A DNA stretch of 64,000 bases from Candidatus Aveggerthella stercoripullorum (GCA_018712955.1 DVGB01000089.1:47640-111639); one strand, 5' to 3'; positions 52,083 through 60,838 are shown, numbered from the stretch's first letter. A program made the numbers and translations. The notes: generated by a model from the letters alone, not told the origin.

Positions 52083-52571
52083 ATGAACGAGAAGCCGTTC
52101 ACGTTCGAAGTGGATGCAAACAGTGACGTGCCGTTATGGGTCCAGCTTCGCCAACGTCTGATGAGCCTCATTAGCACGGGTTACTATCAGGCAGGGGATA
52201 AGCTTCCTACCGTACGTGGCCTCGCGGCAGACCTTTCCATCAACTACAACACGGTCAACAAGGCCTATCTCAGCCTCGTTTCGGACGGATATCTCGAGTC
52301 GACGCGCGGTAGAGGCGTGTTTGTCCGTGATTTCGACGCCGAGCTCGAGCGCGAGTACTCCCAGGAAGTCGACCAGGTGCTCGACGATTGTGTGTCCGCA
52401 TGCAGAGAGCTTGGACTGACGCTTGATGAAGTGCAGCTGTGCATGGAACGCAAAATCAAGTCGATTAAACGTGTAGAGGGCATGGCGTCAGCACGCGAGG
52501 CGGCGAGCGTTCGAGGGCGCATTGTGGAATTTACCGGGGAGGATTGCGTTGCTGCGCAGGACATTTCCTGA
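52083..52571 (+). CDS. GntR-family (YtrA-type) transcription regulator
   Basis: A 162-aa regulator with an N-terminal winged helix-turn-helix: VPLWVQLRQRLMSLISTGYY, GDKLPTVRGLAADLSINYNT and VNKAYLSLVSDGYLESTRGR. The short C-terminal helical region is typical of YtrA-subfamily repressors, which often control membrane transport or stress genes. It lies 90 bp before a slipin gene in the same direction and may regulate it. ATG 52083 follows GAAAGAAAGGGC. Confidence 0.88.
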   Translation: MNEKPFTFEVDANSDVPLWVQLRQRLMSLISTGYYQAGDKLPTVRGLAADLSINYNTVNKAYLSLVSDGYLESTRGRGVFVRDFDAELEREYSQEVDQVLDDCVSACRELGLTLDEVQLCMERKIKSIKRVEGMASAREAASVRGRIVEFTGEDCVAAQDIS

Positions 52572-52661
52572 GCATCCGCACGCCGGGTGAGCGAGTAAGG
52601 ATTCATGCCCTGTCATCATGGCGCAGGGTATCCGATTCGAAAAGAAGGGATGGATGGCTGC

Positions 52662-53651
52662 ATGTTCAAAAGCAATCCACGGAGCGGCCGCAAAGACAAA
52701 TCAGGTCGCGCCGCGCACGAGCTTTGTCCCCCGCTGCCGGGCTCGTTTGCGAGCACCCAGCTTGCGGTAGGAGAACGCGCTTCAAATGCTGGCGTCGTTC
52801 TCTTTACAGCGGTCGTGTTTGCAGCTGTCTTCGGCGTTGTGCTGGCAGCGGGGACGGTGCTGCTTTCTGCAAGCGTTGTGCTGGTTGCATGCGCGGTTTT
52901 GGCTGGCGCGCTGGCGGCGATGGCTGTCCATATTGCTCAACAGTGGGAAAAGGTCGTTGTCTTACGGCTGGGGAAGTTCAACCGCGTTTCGGGGCCGGGA
53001 CTCTTTTGGACTATCCCTATCATCGAGCAAAATGCCATGCGCGTTGACGGCCGTGTGCGTGTGACCACATTCGGTGCGGAGGAAACGCTGACGGCTGACT
53101 TGGTGCCTTTGAATGTCAATGCGGTTTTGTTCTGGATGGTGTGGGACGCTCAGGCTGCGTGCACGGAGGTGAGCGATTTCACGCGTGCGGTGGAGCTGGC
53201 AGCGCAAACGGCGTTGCGCGACGCTATTGGGCGAAGCGGTGCCGCAGAGGTCGCTATCAAGCGAGAGCAGCTCGACCGAGAGCTCAAGCGCGTGTTGGAA
53301 GAGAAGGTGTCCGCCTGGGGCGTGAGCATCATGTCTGTTGAAGTGCGCGATATTCTGCTTCCAAAAGAGCTGCAGGATGTAATGTCTCTTGAGGCGCAAG
53401 CTGAGCAGCGAAAAAAGTCGCGCATTATCCTTATGGAGGCAGAGCAGGATATTTGCGAGATGATGACCGAGATGGGCGAAGCGTACGCTGAAAACGACGC
53501 GGCACTTCGTCTTCGCGCAATGCATCTGCTTTACGAGAGCGTGCGCGAGACGGGCGGAACCATTGTGGTTCCGAGCAGCTTCAGCGAAGGCTTTGGGGAC
53601 GTGCTGGGAGATGCGGCAAAGGACATGCTTGGAAAGCAGGGCGCACGATAA
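52662..53651 (+). CDS. Slipin/stomatin-like SPFH-domain membrane protein
   Basis: About 329 aa. N-terminal polar stretch, then two adjacent hydrophobic segments (VVLFTAVVFAAVFGVVLAAG and LVACAVLAGALAAMAVHIAQ) that form a hairpin or paired helices. The SPFH/Band 7 domain follows: EKVVVLRLGKFNRVSGPGLF, PIIEQNAMRVDGRVRV, TALRDAIGRSGAAEV and MSVEVRDILLPKELQDVMSL. The helical end (EAQAEQRKKSRIILMEAEQD) matches slipins, which scaffold membrane domains or proteases. The NfeD partner often found with slipins is absent. Start is uncertain: ATG 52662 has a distant AAGAAGG; 52605 and 52650 are alternatives. Confidence 0.85.
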   Translation: MFKSNPRSGRKDKSGRAAHELCPPLPGSFASTQLAVGERASNAGVVLFTAVVFAAVFGVVLAAGTVLLSASVVLVACAVLAGALAAMAVHIAQQWEKVVVLRLGKFNRVSGPGLFWTIPIIEQNAMRVDGRVRVTTFGAEETLTADLVPLNVNAVLFWMVWDAQAACTEVSDFTRAVELAAQTALRDAIGRSGAAEVAIKREQLDRELKRVLEEKVSAWGVSIMSVEVRDILLPKELQDVMSLEAQAEQRKKSRIILMEAEQDICEMMTEMGEAYAENDAALRLRAMHLLYESVRETGGTIVVPSSFSEGFGDVLGDAAKDMLGKQGAR

Positions 53652-53778
53652 CGAGCGGAAGTGCGCTGCAAAATTGCTCCGAATTGTCTTTTCGATCGGG
53701 CTGACGGTAGGCGACCATGATCGGGGGAATTTGATATTGGTTCAGTTTATCGGGATGAAGAGATTGTCCATAAAATAG

Positions 53779-53837
53779 ATAATCCTATGACAAATAATCC
53801 TATGACAATAATTGATTGTCATAGGATTATTTGTCAT
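53779..53837. promoter_or_regulatory. Multi-half-site operator upstream of the molybdopterin oxidoreductase operon
   Basis: A perfect 23-bp inverted repeat (53787-53809 and 53815-53837, 5-bp spacer). The half-site ATGACAA/TTGTCAT occurs four times: two direct ATGACAA 15 bp apart, then two TTGTCAT 15 bp apart. The left half extends to a 15-bp tandem direct repeat ATAATCCTATGACAA (53779-53793 and 53794-53808). It is AT-rich in contrast to its surroundings and lies 148 bp before the oxidoreductase start. A related site precedes the NrfD gene at 50930. No other gene-like feature is seen in the 53652-53984 gap. Confidence 0.75.
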
Positions 53838-53984
53838 ACTGTACTCATGAAGAATTAGGCCAATTCTTTTCGAGAGATGTTGGGGGACATCCGAAGGATT
53901 GGGCTTGAAACGAGCGGTGCTCTCGAATCCTCGTCTTCAAGCATTCCGGGGGGAATGTCCTGACAGGACCTTTGAGGAGGAAAC

Positions 53985-56432
53985 ATGTCAGGAACGAAAA
54001 GCCCACAGGGGGGCATATCTCGCAGGAGCTTTCTCAAAACAACTGGTGCCGTGGTCGGTGCAGCAGGATTAGCTGGGGCATCGACAGCTTTGCCGGCGTT
54101 AGCGGAAGTAGAGGGGACCCAAGCAAACGACGACACCACTGTGTATTCCGGTAGTTGTCGAGGAAACTGCTTCCAGGGCTGCCATATCTACTACAAAGTA
54201 CGCGAAGGACGCGTGGTCGAAACGGAAGCTGGCAAATTCCCTGATGGCCAGTACGATCGAATTTGCCCGAAAGGCCATTCCCTTCCTCATCGTTTCTATG
54301 ACGAGCATAGAACGCAATATCCTTTGCGACGTGTCGAAGGCACTGAACGTGGTGCTGGCCAATGGGAGCGTATATCTTGGGATGAGGCGTTGAGCGACAT
54401 TGCCGAGAAATGGAAAGGCTATCTTGATGAGCTTGGCGGGCGTTCTCTTGGCTTCGTTTCTATTTCGGGTAATTCGGGCATTGCCAATGGCACGGTGTAT
54501 ACGAGGCTTATGAACGTTCTCGGCGCGACCAAACTTGCGCTCCATGTCGACAACGCCCTGTTCAAAGGCACCATTGATACGCTTGGTCGAGCTGTCGCAT
54601 GGAATTCGAATGACATGAGCGACATGATCAATACTCGGTGCCTGTTCGTATGGGGCAGCAATACGACCGAGTCCCAGATACAAATGTGGCATTTCATGGC
54701 TGAAGCAATCGATGCGGGTGCAAAGATGGTTTGCATCGACCCGAACATCACGGGCGTGGCATCCAAGTCTGACGTTCATGTGCGGCTCAGGCCGGGAACG
54801 GACTCTGCCCTTGCCATGGGCATGATGAACGTTGTTCTTGAGAAAGGCTGGGAAGATCTCGACTTCCTGAGCAAGCACACTGTCGCTCCGTTCTTGGTCA
54901 AAGAAGACGGGAAGTATCTGCGTGCCGCAGACATTGGCATGCAAGTTGACGGAATCGAAGAAGACGACGTGGCTGCCAAGACCATTATGGTGGCGCGGTC
55001 TGATTCGGAATTCGATATTGTTGGGAACGTCGAAAATCCGCTTCTTGAGGGCACGTTCACGGTAAACGACATCAAGGTGACGACGGCCTACAGCCTGCTG
55101 CTCGATGCCATCAGGGATTATACGCCCGACAAGGTTGCGGAGATCTGCGACATCCCTGTCGAGCAGATTTACGAAATTACGGATTTGTACTGCAACCATG
55201 GTCCGAGTTGGATATTCCAGGGACTTGGCCAAGAGCACTATGTCAACGGGCACTACAGCTACATTTCCACAGCAAGCCTTGCAATGCTGACAGGCAACCT
55301 TGCTAAACCAGGTGCATCGTGCGGGTATGTTCGTCCTCGCAATCCTTATAAGACGGGAACGGCAGGAAAGCCAAAAGGAAGCAAGGGCTCGCTGACGGTA
55401 GCTGCCGAACTTCTTCCCGAAATTGTTGAGACGGACAAATACGGCGAATATGATATTCCATTGCGCAGCATATGGGTGTTCAACAACAACTGGTTCGGTG
55501 TCACCACGGAGCGGAAGACGTTTATCGATGCGTTCAACAAAGTCGATTTGATCATAGTTGCCGATCCGTGCATGACGGAGACTGCGCAATATGCCGACTA
55601 CGTTCTTCCTGTCTGTGATTGGGCAGAAAACCTCGATGTCCATGGCAATGCGACGTTGTATCCGTGCATTCATCTGCAAGAGAAAGCCATCGAACCTTTG
55701 TTTGAGTCCAAGTCTGACTACGATATCATCTGCGAACTGGCAAAGAAGCTTGGCATTGAGCAGTATTTCTCGCAAACGACCGAGGAATTCCTTGAGGAGT
55801 GCATGGGCGCTGACGTTTGGAACGAGCTCCTTGAGAAGAAGTGCATCTGGCAGGATTATTTCGTTGATGACGGGTATACGTACATCCATGGCGCTGACGG
55901 CGTGTATCCGACCGCAACGACGCGCGCTCAATTCTATCTGGAGAACCCTGGCAGAGGCTTCTATGGGGAAGTGCAGTACGGGCAGACGGTGGACTGGACG
56001 AAAGAGCGCCTGCCACACTGGGAGCCGCCGAACGAAGCATGGCATGAGAACGAGCTGTTCAAAAAGTATCCTCTGACGAACTACCAAGAGCACATTAAAT
56101 GGCGTACCCATACCCAATTCGGCTATGTTCCGCTACTGAGGGAGCTCGATCCCGAGCCCGTCATCAAGTTGAATCCTGAAGACGCACATGAACGAGGAAT
56201 CGAAACGGGCGACATCGTCCGGGCGTTCAACGACCGTGGCTACGTTGTTCTAAAGGCGGTAATTGATGCCGGTTTGCGCAAGGGGATGACGAACATACCT
56301 CATGGGTGGCAGCGAGACCAGTTCATTGAAGGCCACTACAACGATCTGACTTCTCGCGAGATGAACCCGATCGTCTGCAACAACAACTTCAATGATGTGC
56401 TCATTGAAGTTGAAAAGTACGAGGAGGCGTAA
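53985..56432 (+). CDS. Molybdopterin-dependent oxidoreductase, DMSO reductase family (Tat-exported catalytic subunit)
   Basis: An 815-aa bis-MGD enzyme. The twin-arginine signal SRRSFLK (12-18) and hydrophobic ATTGAVVGAAGLAGA-type stretch (VVGAAGLAGASTALPALA) direct folded export. The [4Fe-4S] cysteines are Cys58, Cys62, Cys66 (SCRGNCFQGCH) and Cys94 (RICPKGH). WGSNTTESQ, VCIDPNITGVASKSDVHVRL and RPGTDSALAMGM are MGD-binding motifs, and LNPEDAHERGIETGD marks the C-terminal domain. At the usual Mo-ligand position the sequence reads LHVDNALF (Asp189), neither Ser nor Cys. Partners FeS and NrfD proteins follow directly. Candidates are a PsrABC-type sulfur/N/S-oxide reductase or an Eggerthellaceae-type catechol dehydroxylase; the substrate cannot be told. 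Confidence 0.85.
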   Translation: MSGTKSPQGGISRRSFLKTTGAVVGAAGLAGASTALPALAEVEGTQANDDTTVYSGSCRGNCFQGCHIYYKVREGRVVETEAGKFPDGQYDRICPKGHSLPHRFYDEHRTQYPLRRVEGTERGAGQWERISWDEALSDIAEKWKGYLDELGGRSLGFVSISGNSGIANGTVYTRLMNVLGATKLALHVDNALFKGTIDTLGRAVAWNSNDMSDMINTRCLFVWGSNTTESQIQMWHFMAEAIDAGAKMVCIDPNITGVASKSDVHVRLRPGTDSALAMGMMNVVLEKGWEDLDFLSKHTVAPFLVKEDGKYLRAADIGMQVDGIEEDDVAAKTIMVARSDSEFDIVGNVENPLLEGTFTVNDIKVTTAYSLLLDAIRDYTPDKVAEICDIPVEQIYEITDLYCNHGPSWIFQGLGQEHYVNGHYSYISTASLAMLTGNLAKPGASCGYVRPRNPYKTGTAGKPKGSKGSLTVAAELLPEIVETDKYGEYDIPLRSIWVFNNNWFGVTTERKTFIDAFNKVDLIIVADPCMTETAQYADYVLPVCDWAENLDVHGNATLYPCIHLQEKAIEPLFESKSDYDIICELAKKLGIEQYFSQTTEEFLEECMGADVWNELLEKKCIWQDYFVDDGYTYIHGADGVYPTATTRAQFYLENPGRGFYGEVQYGQTVDWTKERLPHWEPPNEAWHENELFKKYPLTNYQEHIKWRTHTQFGYVPLLRELDPEPVIKLNPEDAHERGIETGDIVRAFNDRGYVVLKAVIDAGLRKGMTNIPHGWQRDQFIEGHYNDLTSREMNPIVCNNNFNDVLIEVEKYEEA

Positions 56433-56435
56433 ACC

Positions 56436-57047
56436 ATGCATTACGGAATGGCTATTGATTTAAAGCATTGCATCGGTTGCCAGACCTGTGCTTTCGCATG
56501 CAAAGTAGCGAATAATCTTCCAAACGACGTATGGTGGAACAGGGTTTTCACTGACGGTGGTCCCGTTATTGACACGACAAGCGAAGACGGCAGGAAAGAG
56601 TATTTTCCTATGGCATGCCAACATTGCGAGAACCCTGCCTGTGTGAAGGTGTGCCCGGTTGGCGCGACATACCGCGACCTTGAAACCGGGGTCGTTCGCC
56701 AGGATTATGACAAGTGCATCGGTTGTCGCATGTGCATGGCCGCGTGTCCGTACACTGGCGTTCGCTCCTTCAATTGGGAAGAGCCTCAGTACCACATGGA
56801 TTTTGCAACAGGCGATTCCGATGCTGCTCCTCACCAGAAGCATGTTGTCGAGAAGTGCACGTTTTGCTATCAGCGCACTTCGCAAGGAAAAGACCCTGCA
56901 TGCATGGTCCTGTGTCCCGGCCGCGCTCGTTTCTGGGGCGATTTGGACGATCCGGACTCCGAGGTCTCACAATTGATCAGCAAGCGGGAATACAAACAGC
57001 TTCTTCCCGAGCAAGGGACGAGGCCCTCTGTGTACTACCTACTGTAG
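56436..57047 (+). CDS. 4Fe-4S ferredoxin-type electron-transfer subunit (DmsB/PsrB-like)
   Basis: A 203-aa iron-sulfur protein with four clusters expected. Cysteine groups: CIGCQTCAFACK (12-23), CQHCENPACVKVCPVG (about 61-76), CIGCRMCMAACPY (about 93-105) and CTFCYQR with CMVLCPG (about 140-165). This is the ferredoxin set that wires electrons from an NrfD subunit to the molybdopterin active site. No signal peptide, as usual for subunits hitch-hiking on the Tat partner. It starts 4 bp after the catalytic subunit's stop. Confidence 0.93.
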   Translation: MHYGMAIDLKHCIGCQTCAFACKVANNLPNDVWWNRVFTDGGPVIDTTSEDGRKEYFPMACQHCENPACVKVCPVGATYRDLETGVVRQDYDKCIGCRMCMAACPYTGVRSFNWEEPQYHMDFATGDSDAAPHQKHVVEKCTFCYQRTSQGKDPACMVLCPGRARFWGDLDDPDSEVSQLISKREYKQLLPEQGTRPSVYYLL

Positions 57048-57148
57048 GCAGCTTGCTGAATCGCTATCCCTAACTCCTGATTCGCTTGCCCCGTAGGCGT
57101 TTTGTCTCGCAAGCGTGACAGGGTGTGGCATTCATTGAGGAGAGAACA

Positions 57149-58396
57149 ATGACTGAGAACGTTCAGGCGAGCTCGTCGTCTCGGGTATCTTCGCCTTCAA
57201 CGAGCGCTCGCACGGCCCGGTTTGGCGGGCGAGGGCTCAATATCGCTATCGTTGTCGCGGCTGTTTTGACCATCTTAGGGCTTGTCCTTTGGGGCATCCA
57301 GCTTACGGGCGGCCTGGTGCAGACGGGCATGCGCAACTTTGACTCATGGGGTCTCTACATCACGTGCTTTATGTTCCTGGTCGGCCTGTCCGCTGGCGGT
57401 CTGATTATCAGCTCTATTCCGCGCGCTTTCGGCATGAAGGGCTTTGGCGGGATTTCTAAAGTTGCGGTGTGGACCTCCATTTGCTGCACAGTGTTGGCTA
57501 TCGGCTTCGTCGTGGTCGACCTCGGTCAGCCTTTGCGGTTGTGGGAGCTGTTCGCTTATTCCAATTTGGGCAGCCCGCTGATGTGGGACATCATCGTGCT
57601 GTTCGTGTACCTGATCCTGTCCATCGTCTACCTCTGGGCGCAGGTGCGCCATGAGGCGGGCAAGGTCTCGGCGACCGCCCTGCGCGTCGTGAGCTTCATC
57701 GCGCTGGTCTGCGCTGTGCTCGTCCACTCCGTCACCGCGTGGATCTTCAGCCTGCAGCAGGCGCATGACATGTGGCACACCGCGCTTATGGCTCCTTGGT
57801 TCGTGTCGTCGGCGCTCGTGTGCGGTACGGCGTTGGTGCTCATTGTGGTCGTCGCGCTGCGTGCTGCTGGCTACTTGGCGGTCGACCAGGCGAACGTGGT
57901 CAAAATGGCGAAGCTACTCGGTGCCTTCGTCTGCGTTGACCTGTACTTCTTCGCGTGCGATCTGCTGACCGAAGGCTTCCCGGGCGGCGAGGGCGCGAAC
58001 GTCGTCGCCATGCTCACGAGCGGCCCTCTGGCCCCGTTCTTCTGGGTTGAGGTCATCGGCTGCATCATCGCGGCGGCTATCTGCTTCGTGCCGAGCCTGC
58101 GAAAGAACGCGGCACTTGTCATCGCTGGCATTCTTGCCATAGTCGGAATTTTCTGCAAGCGAGCCCAGTTGCTCGTGGGCGGATTCCAGATTCCGAACAT
58201 CGACTATCCTGCCGTCATGACCCAGTACAGCGCAACGAACTGGTCTGACGGCATGGCGGGGGCATATGCGGGCTTGGTCTATTGGCCGACGCCGCTCGAG
58301 TTCGGCATAGCCCTCGGTGTCACCGGGCTGGGTGCGCTGATCTTGCTGCTCGGTCTCAAGTTCCTGCCGCTGCAGCCAACGGAGCGCACCGAATAA
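57149..58396 (+). CDS. nrfD: NrfD/PsrC-type membrane subunit
   Basis: A 415-aa integral membrane protein, the quinone-oxidising anchor of the oxidoreductase complex. It follows a polar Ser-rich N-terminus, with NIAIVVAAVLTILGLVLWGI and MFLVGLSAGGLIISSIPRAF (the signature GLSAGG) as its first helices, and about nine hydrophobic segments in total. FVVVDLGQPLRLWEL and SPLMWDIIVLFVYL are conserved NrfD motifs. ATG 57149 has GAGGAGAG upstream; the gap of 101 bp to the FeS gene contains no terminator. Confidence 0.9.
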   Translation: MTENVQASSSSRVSSPSTSARTARFGGRGLNIAIVVAAVLTILGLVLWGIQLTGGLVQTGMRNFDSWGLYITCFMFLVGLSAGGLIISSIPRAFGMKGFGGISKVAVWTSICCTVLAIGFVVVDLGQPLRLWELFAYSNLGSPLMWDIIVLFVYLILSIVYLWAQVRHEAGKVSATALRVVSFIALVCAVLVHSVTAWIFSLQQAHDMWHTALMAPWFVSSALVCGTALVLIVVVALRAAGYLAVDQANVVKMAKLLGAFVCVDLYFFACDLLTEGFPGGEGANVVAMLTSGPLAPFFWVEVIGCIIAAAICFVPSLRKNAALVIAGILAIVGIFCKRAQLLVGGFQIPNIDYPAVMTQYSATNWSDGMAGAYAGLVYWPTPLEFGIALGVTGLGALILLLGLKFLPLQPTERTE

Positions 58397-58474
58397 ACTT
58401 TTGCATGCTTATGTGACCTTTCCGGCGAGCGAGCGCATCACCCCCTCTTATTCCAGCTTGCTCGCAAAAGGGTA

Positions 58475-58510
58475 GGCCGTCGGGGAAGGCGCGGGCCTTT
58501 CTCGACGGCC
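58475..58510 (+). other. Long perfect hairpin between nrfD and the downstream cysteine-motif gene
   Basis: GGCCGTCG...CGACGGCC outer arms with an inner GGAAGGC/GCCTTTC stem give about 15 bp in all around a GCGG loop. There is no T-run. A second, looser stem with arms around 58426-58435 and 58455-58464 (GCGAGCGAGC/GCTTGCTCGC) precedes it. They may stabilise mRNA or limit readthrough into the next gene. Confidence 0.65.
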
Positions 58511-58532
58511 ATCTCAGCAGAACGGAAACATC

Positions 58533-58892
58533 ATGGTCAAGAAAATCGTAATCGTAGTTGCGGCATTCGCCCTCGTCTTCGCAACGGTATTTGGCGTCGG
58601 CATGGCAGTCGGCAAAGATGTCGGCTTGCCGCAGGCGATAACAGCAGAATCCGCGTGCCCGCCGACGGGCTGCGCGAGTGGGGAATGTCACGGTTTTGAA
58701 AACATCCCTGAACCAGACGGCGTTCACGAGATGGACTGTCCTGAAGCGAGCTGTTCTTCCGTCGAATGCCACGCATGGGATTCCTTGCGTACGGGCTATC
58801 GCCAAGCGTCCGATGCGTCTCTCAACCTGTGGATTCTTGCTCCGGTCGTACTGGTGGTCGGCTTGGTACTGATCGTGCGAAAGGTACGGTGA
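58533..58892 (+). CDS. Small membrane-anchored protein with two CPxxxCxSxECH motifs (cytochrome-like)
   Basis: A 119-aa protein with a hydrophobic segment at each end (residues 4-27, signal/anchor; 97-116, C-terminal helix) and a short exported region between. Two repeats of C-P-x3-C-x-S-x-E-C-H occur: Cys42/47/52-His53 and Cys69/74/79-His80. Each contains CX4CH, a heme-attachment variant known from multiheme c-type cytochromes, with an extra Cys before it. The third-codon GC is as in neighbours. It precedes a DUF4405 cytochrome-b-like gene by 4 bp and follows the molybdopterin operon. A diheme electron carrier is the best guess; metal binding other than heme is possible. Confidence 0.6.
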   Translation: MVKKIVIVVAAFALVFATVFGVGMAVGKDVGLPQAITAESACPPTGCASGECHGFENIPEPDGVHEMDCPEASCSSVECHAWDSLRTGYRQASDASLNLWILAPVVLVVGLVLIVRKVR

Positions 58893-58896
58893 GCGC

Positions 58897-59334
58897 GTGA
58901 AAAGTGTAGGAAGAAAACTTGCGCTGGATGCAATCGCGCTCGTTCTGTACGCTCTAGCAGCCTTGCCTGCTCTCACGACCATTCCTATCCATGAGTGGCT
59001 CGGCATAGCTGCATTCGTGGTCTTGGCTGTGCATCTTGTCTTCGGGCTGGGGGAGGCATGGTCGATGGCACGCTCGGCCGACCGTTCCAAGCGCGCCGCG
59101 CGCTGGGGTAACCTCGTAGTGGACGTCTTGCTTCTGATTGCTTTGTCTGTCTGCATGGTGTCTGGCTTGCTGGTCTCCGGAACCGTACTGCCAACGTTTG
59201 GCCTGTTCGCAGATGGGTACTATTTCTGGGATCCTCTGCATGCTGCTTCTGCAAAAGCGCTGCTGGCTTTGCTGGTCGTTCATCTTGCGCTGCATGCTCG
59301 CTGGATTGCGAACGCTGCGCGGCGCCGGAAGTGA
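58897..59334 (+). CDS. DUF4405-like four-helix cytochrome-b-type membrane protein
   Basis: A 145-aa membrane protein with four hydrophobic helices: ALDAIALVLYALAALPALTT, GIAAFVVLAVHLVFGLGEAW, VDVLLLIALSVCMVSGLLVSG and ALLALLVVHLALHARWIANA. Histidines sit in helix-lining positions (IPIHEWLG, LAVHLVF, DPLHAAS, LVVHLALH), as expected for heme-b ligands in DUF4405/cytochrome-b561-like proteins. Start GTG 58897. It overlaps nothing and lies 4 bp after the CPxxxCxSxECH gene, so the two probably form an electron-transfer unit receiving quinol electrons. Confidence 0.7.
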   Translation: MKSVGRKLALDAIALVLYALAALPALTTIPIHEWLGIAAFVVLAVHLVFGLGEAWSMARSADRSKRAARWGNLVVDVLLLIALSVCMVSGLLVSGTVLPTFGLFADGYYFWDPLHAASAKALLALLVVHLALHARWIANAARRRK

Positions 59335-59679
59335 GCCATCGCGTCGTGCGGCATGCTGGCTCCCCGTTTTGGCAGAAAATCACCGATGTTTGCGTTCAAG
59401 GAGGTGCAGAGGAGCGAAATACGTGCGGCGAAATTCAAGCGACCTGGGATTTTGCATACCGACGGCTTGCCTTGGCGATGAAGAGGCGCAAACATCGTGC
59501 GGCTTTTGCCAAAGTCGGCACGAGCGGTGAGCATTCCGGTTGTTTTCGTGCTCGTTTGCCTGTGGTAGAAAGGCTCCAAGCCGATTTGACGAAAAGCAAC
59601 CAAGCGTGACGTGAGGTTTCCTGCGAACAGGCGTGGGGCGCACTTCGCGCTTGCTCGTTTTCCCCGGGAGCCACGACGC
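59335..59679. other. Intergenic region without a recognised gene
   Basis: 345 bp between the DUF4405 gene and the broken transporter. Short open frames exist, but none has an SD or recognisable sequence. No clear terminator or palindrome was noticed. Confidence 0.6.
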
Positions 59680-60764
59680 ATGTTCAAACAGACCTACCCC
59701 CGCACGCTCGCTTCGATCGACGCCATCATGAGGGACGTGAAGGCGGAGCTCGAGCGTTTGAAACTGCCGCGCAAAAGCCTCGTCCACGCGCTGTTGCTCA
59801 CCGAGGAGTGTACGGCGGCGCTCATCGAAAACGTTTCGCAGCGGTCGGACGAACCGGTCGAGGTTGCGGTTCGCAAGCGCTTTGGGACATTTCGGTGCGC
59901 ATTACGGTGGCGGGCGAGGAGTGCGACCCTACGCTGGAAGTCCCCCTGGGCGACGGAACCGACCAGCAAGACCGCGACGTCCAGGCCGTGCTGCGCCATC
60001 GCATCTTGAGGGCGCACGACAGCGACTTGTCCCATTCGCACAAGAACAACCGCAACGTCGTTACGCTTACCGTCAAAAAGAACGCGCGCAAGACGCTATG
60101 GTTCACCCTCGCCACGTTCTGTGCGGTGACCTCTCTTGTTGCTACGACGGGCGTCGGGATGCTTCTCTCGCTTGTCGGCGTCGTCGGGACGTTCGTGCTT
60201 GGTCTTTTGATACTGCTGGTCGTCTATGGCCTTTTGATCCTCGTTCTCACGCGCGAGAGCCCGATTACGTTCTACCGGAAATACGCCTCGTGCATGCTGT
60301 TTGCTTTCACGCTCTCGAGCAGCAACGCCACGATGCCGACCACCATCCAGTATTGCGTGAACAAACTGGGCGTCTCGCCGAAGGTCGCGTCGTTCGCTAT
60401 CCCGCTCGGTTCGACCATCAACATGGACGGCAGCTGTGTCTACCTTGCCGTGTGCTCGCTTTTCCTTGCGCAGATGTACGGTGTCGACATCTCTGGCGGC
60501 ACACTGCTCACGCTTGCCATTTCGGTGATGATGCTTGCTATCGGCGCACCGGGTGTGACAGGCGCGGCGTTCATTTGCCTTTCGACGCTCGTGGTGCAGC
60601 TCGGCATTCCCGTGGAGTCCGTGACCATCCTTATGGGCATCGACCAGCTGCTCTCGATGTTGCGCACGACGGGCAATACGACAGGAGACGCCGTAGGTGC
60701 GATCGTCGTGGCAAAGACGGAGGGGCTTTTCGACGAGGAGATGTACCGCAACAAGTCCCTGTAG
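59680..60764 (+). pseudogene. Broken SLC1-type dicarboxylate/amino acid:cation symporter with N-terminal ATPase-like domain
   Basis: The first frame from ATG 59680 (SD GGGAG) gives YPRTLASIDAIMRDVKAELE and EECTAALIENVSQ, like a HATPase-type N-terminal domain seen on some Gram-positive symporters. At 59881-59887 (TTTGGGACA) the frame is lost. Adding one G restores RKRFGDISVRITVAGEE and the rest to 60764. The transporter part has SSSNATMPTTI (hairpin HP1), STINMDGSCVYLA (helix 7) and RTTGNTTGDAVGAIVVAK (helix 8). Only about 235 residues follow the linker instead of about 400, so the first helices are missing. Both lesions argue for a dead gene, although a sequencing error in the G-run is possible. 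Confidence 0.7.
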
Positions 60765-60838
60765 CGTGGTGCGAATGCGGTCTGCGCTCCTGGCCTGGCT
60801 TCGGGCGACGGGCGGGGTCAGAAAACCTTTCATACAAT

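Noticed and set aside
59331..59609. 92-codon open frame whose GTG overlaps the stop of the DUF4405 gene
   Set aside because: No SD, mixed third-position use and no recognisable sequence; overlap alone is weak support.
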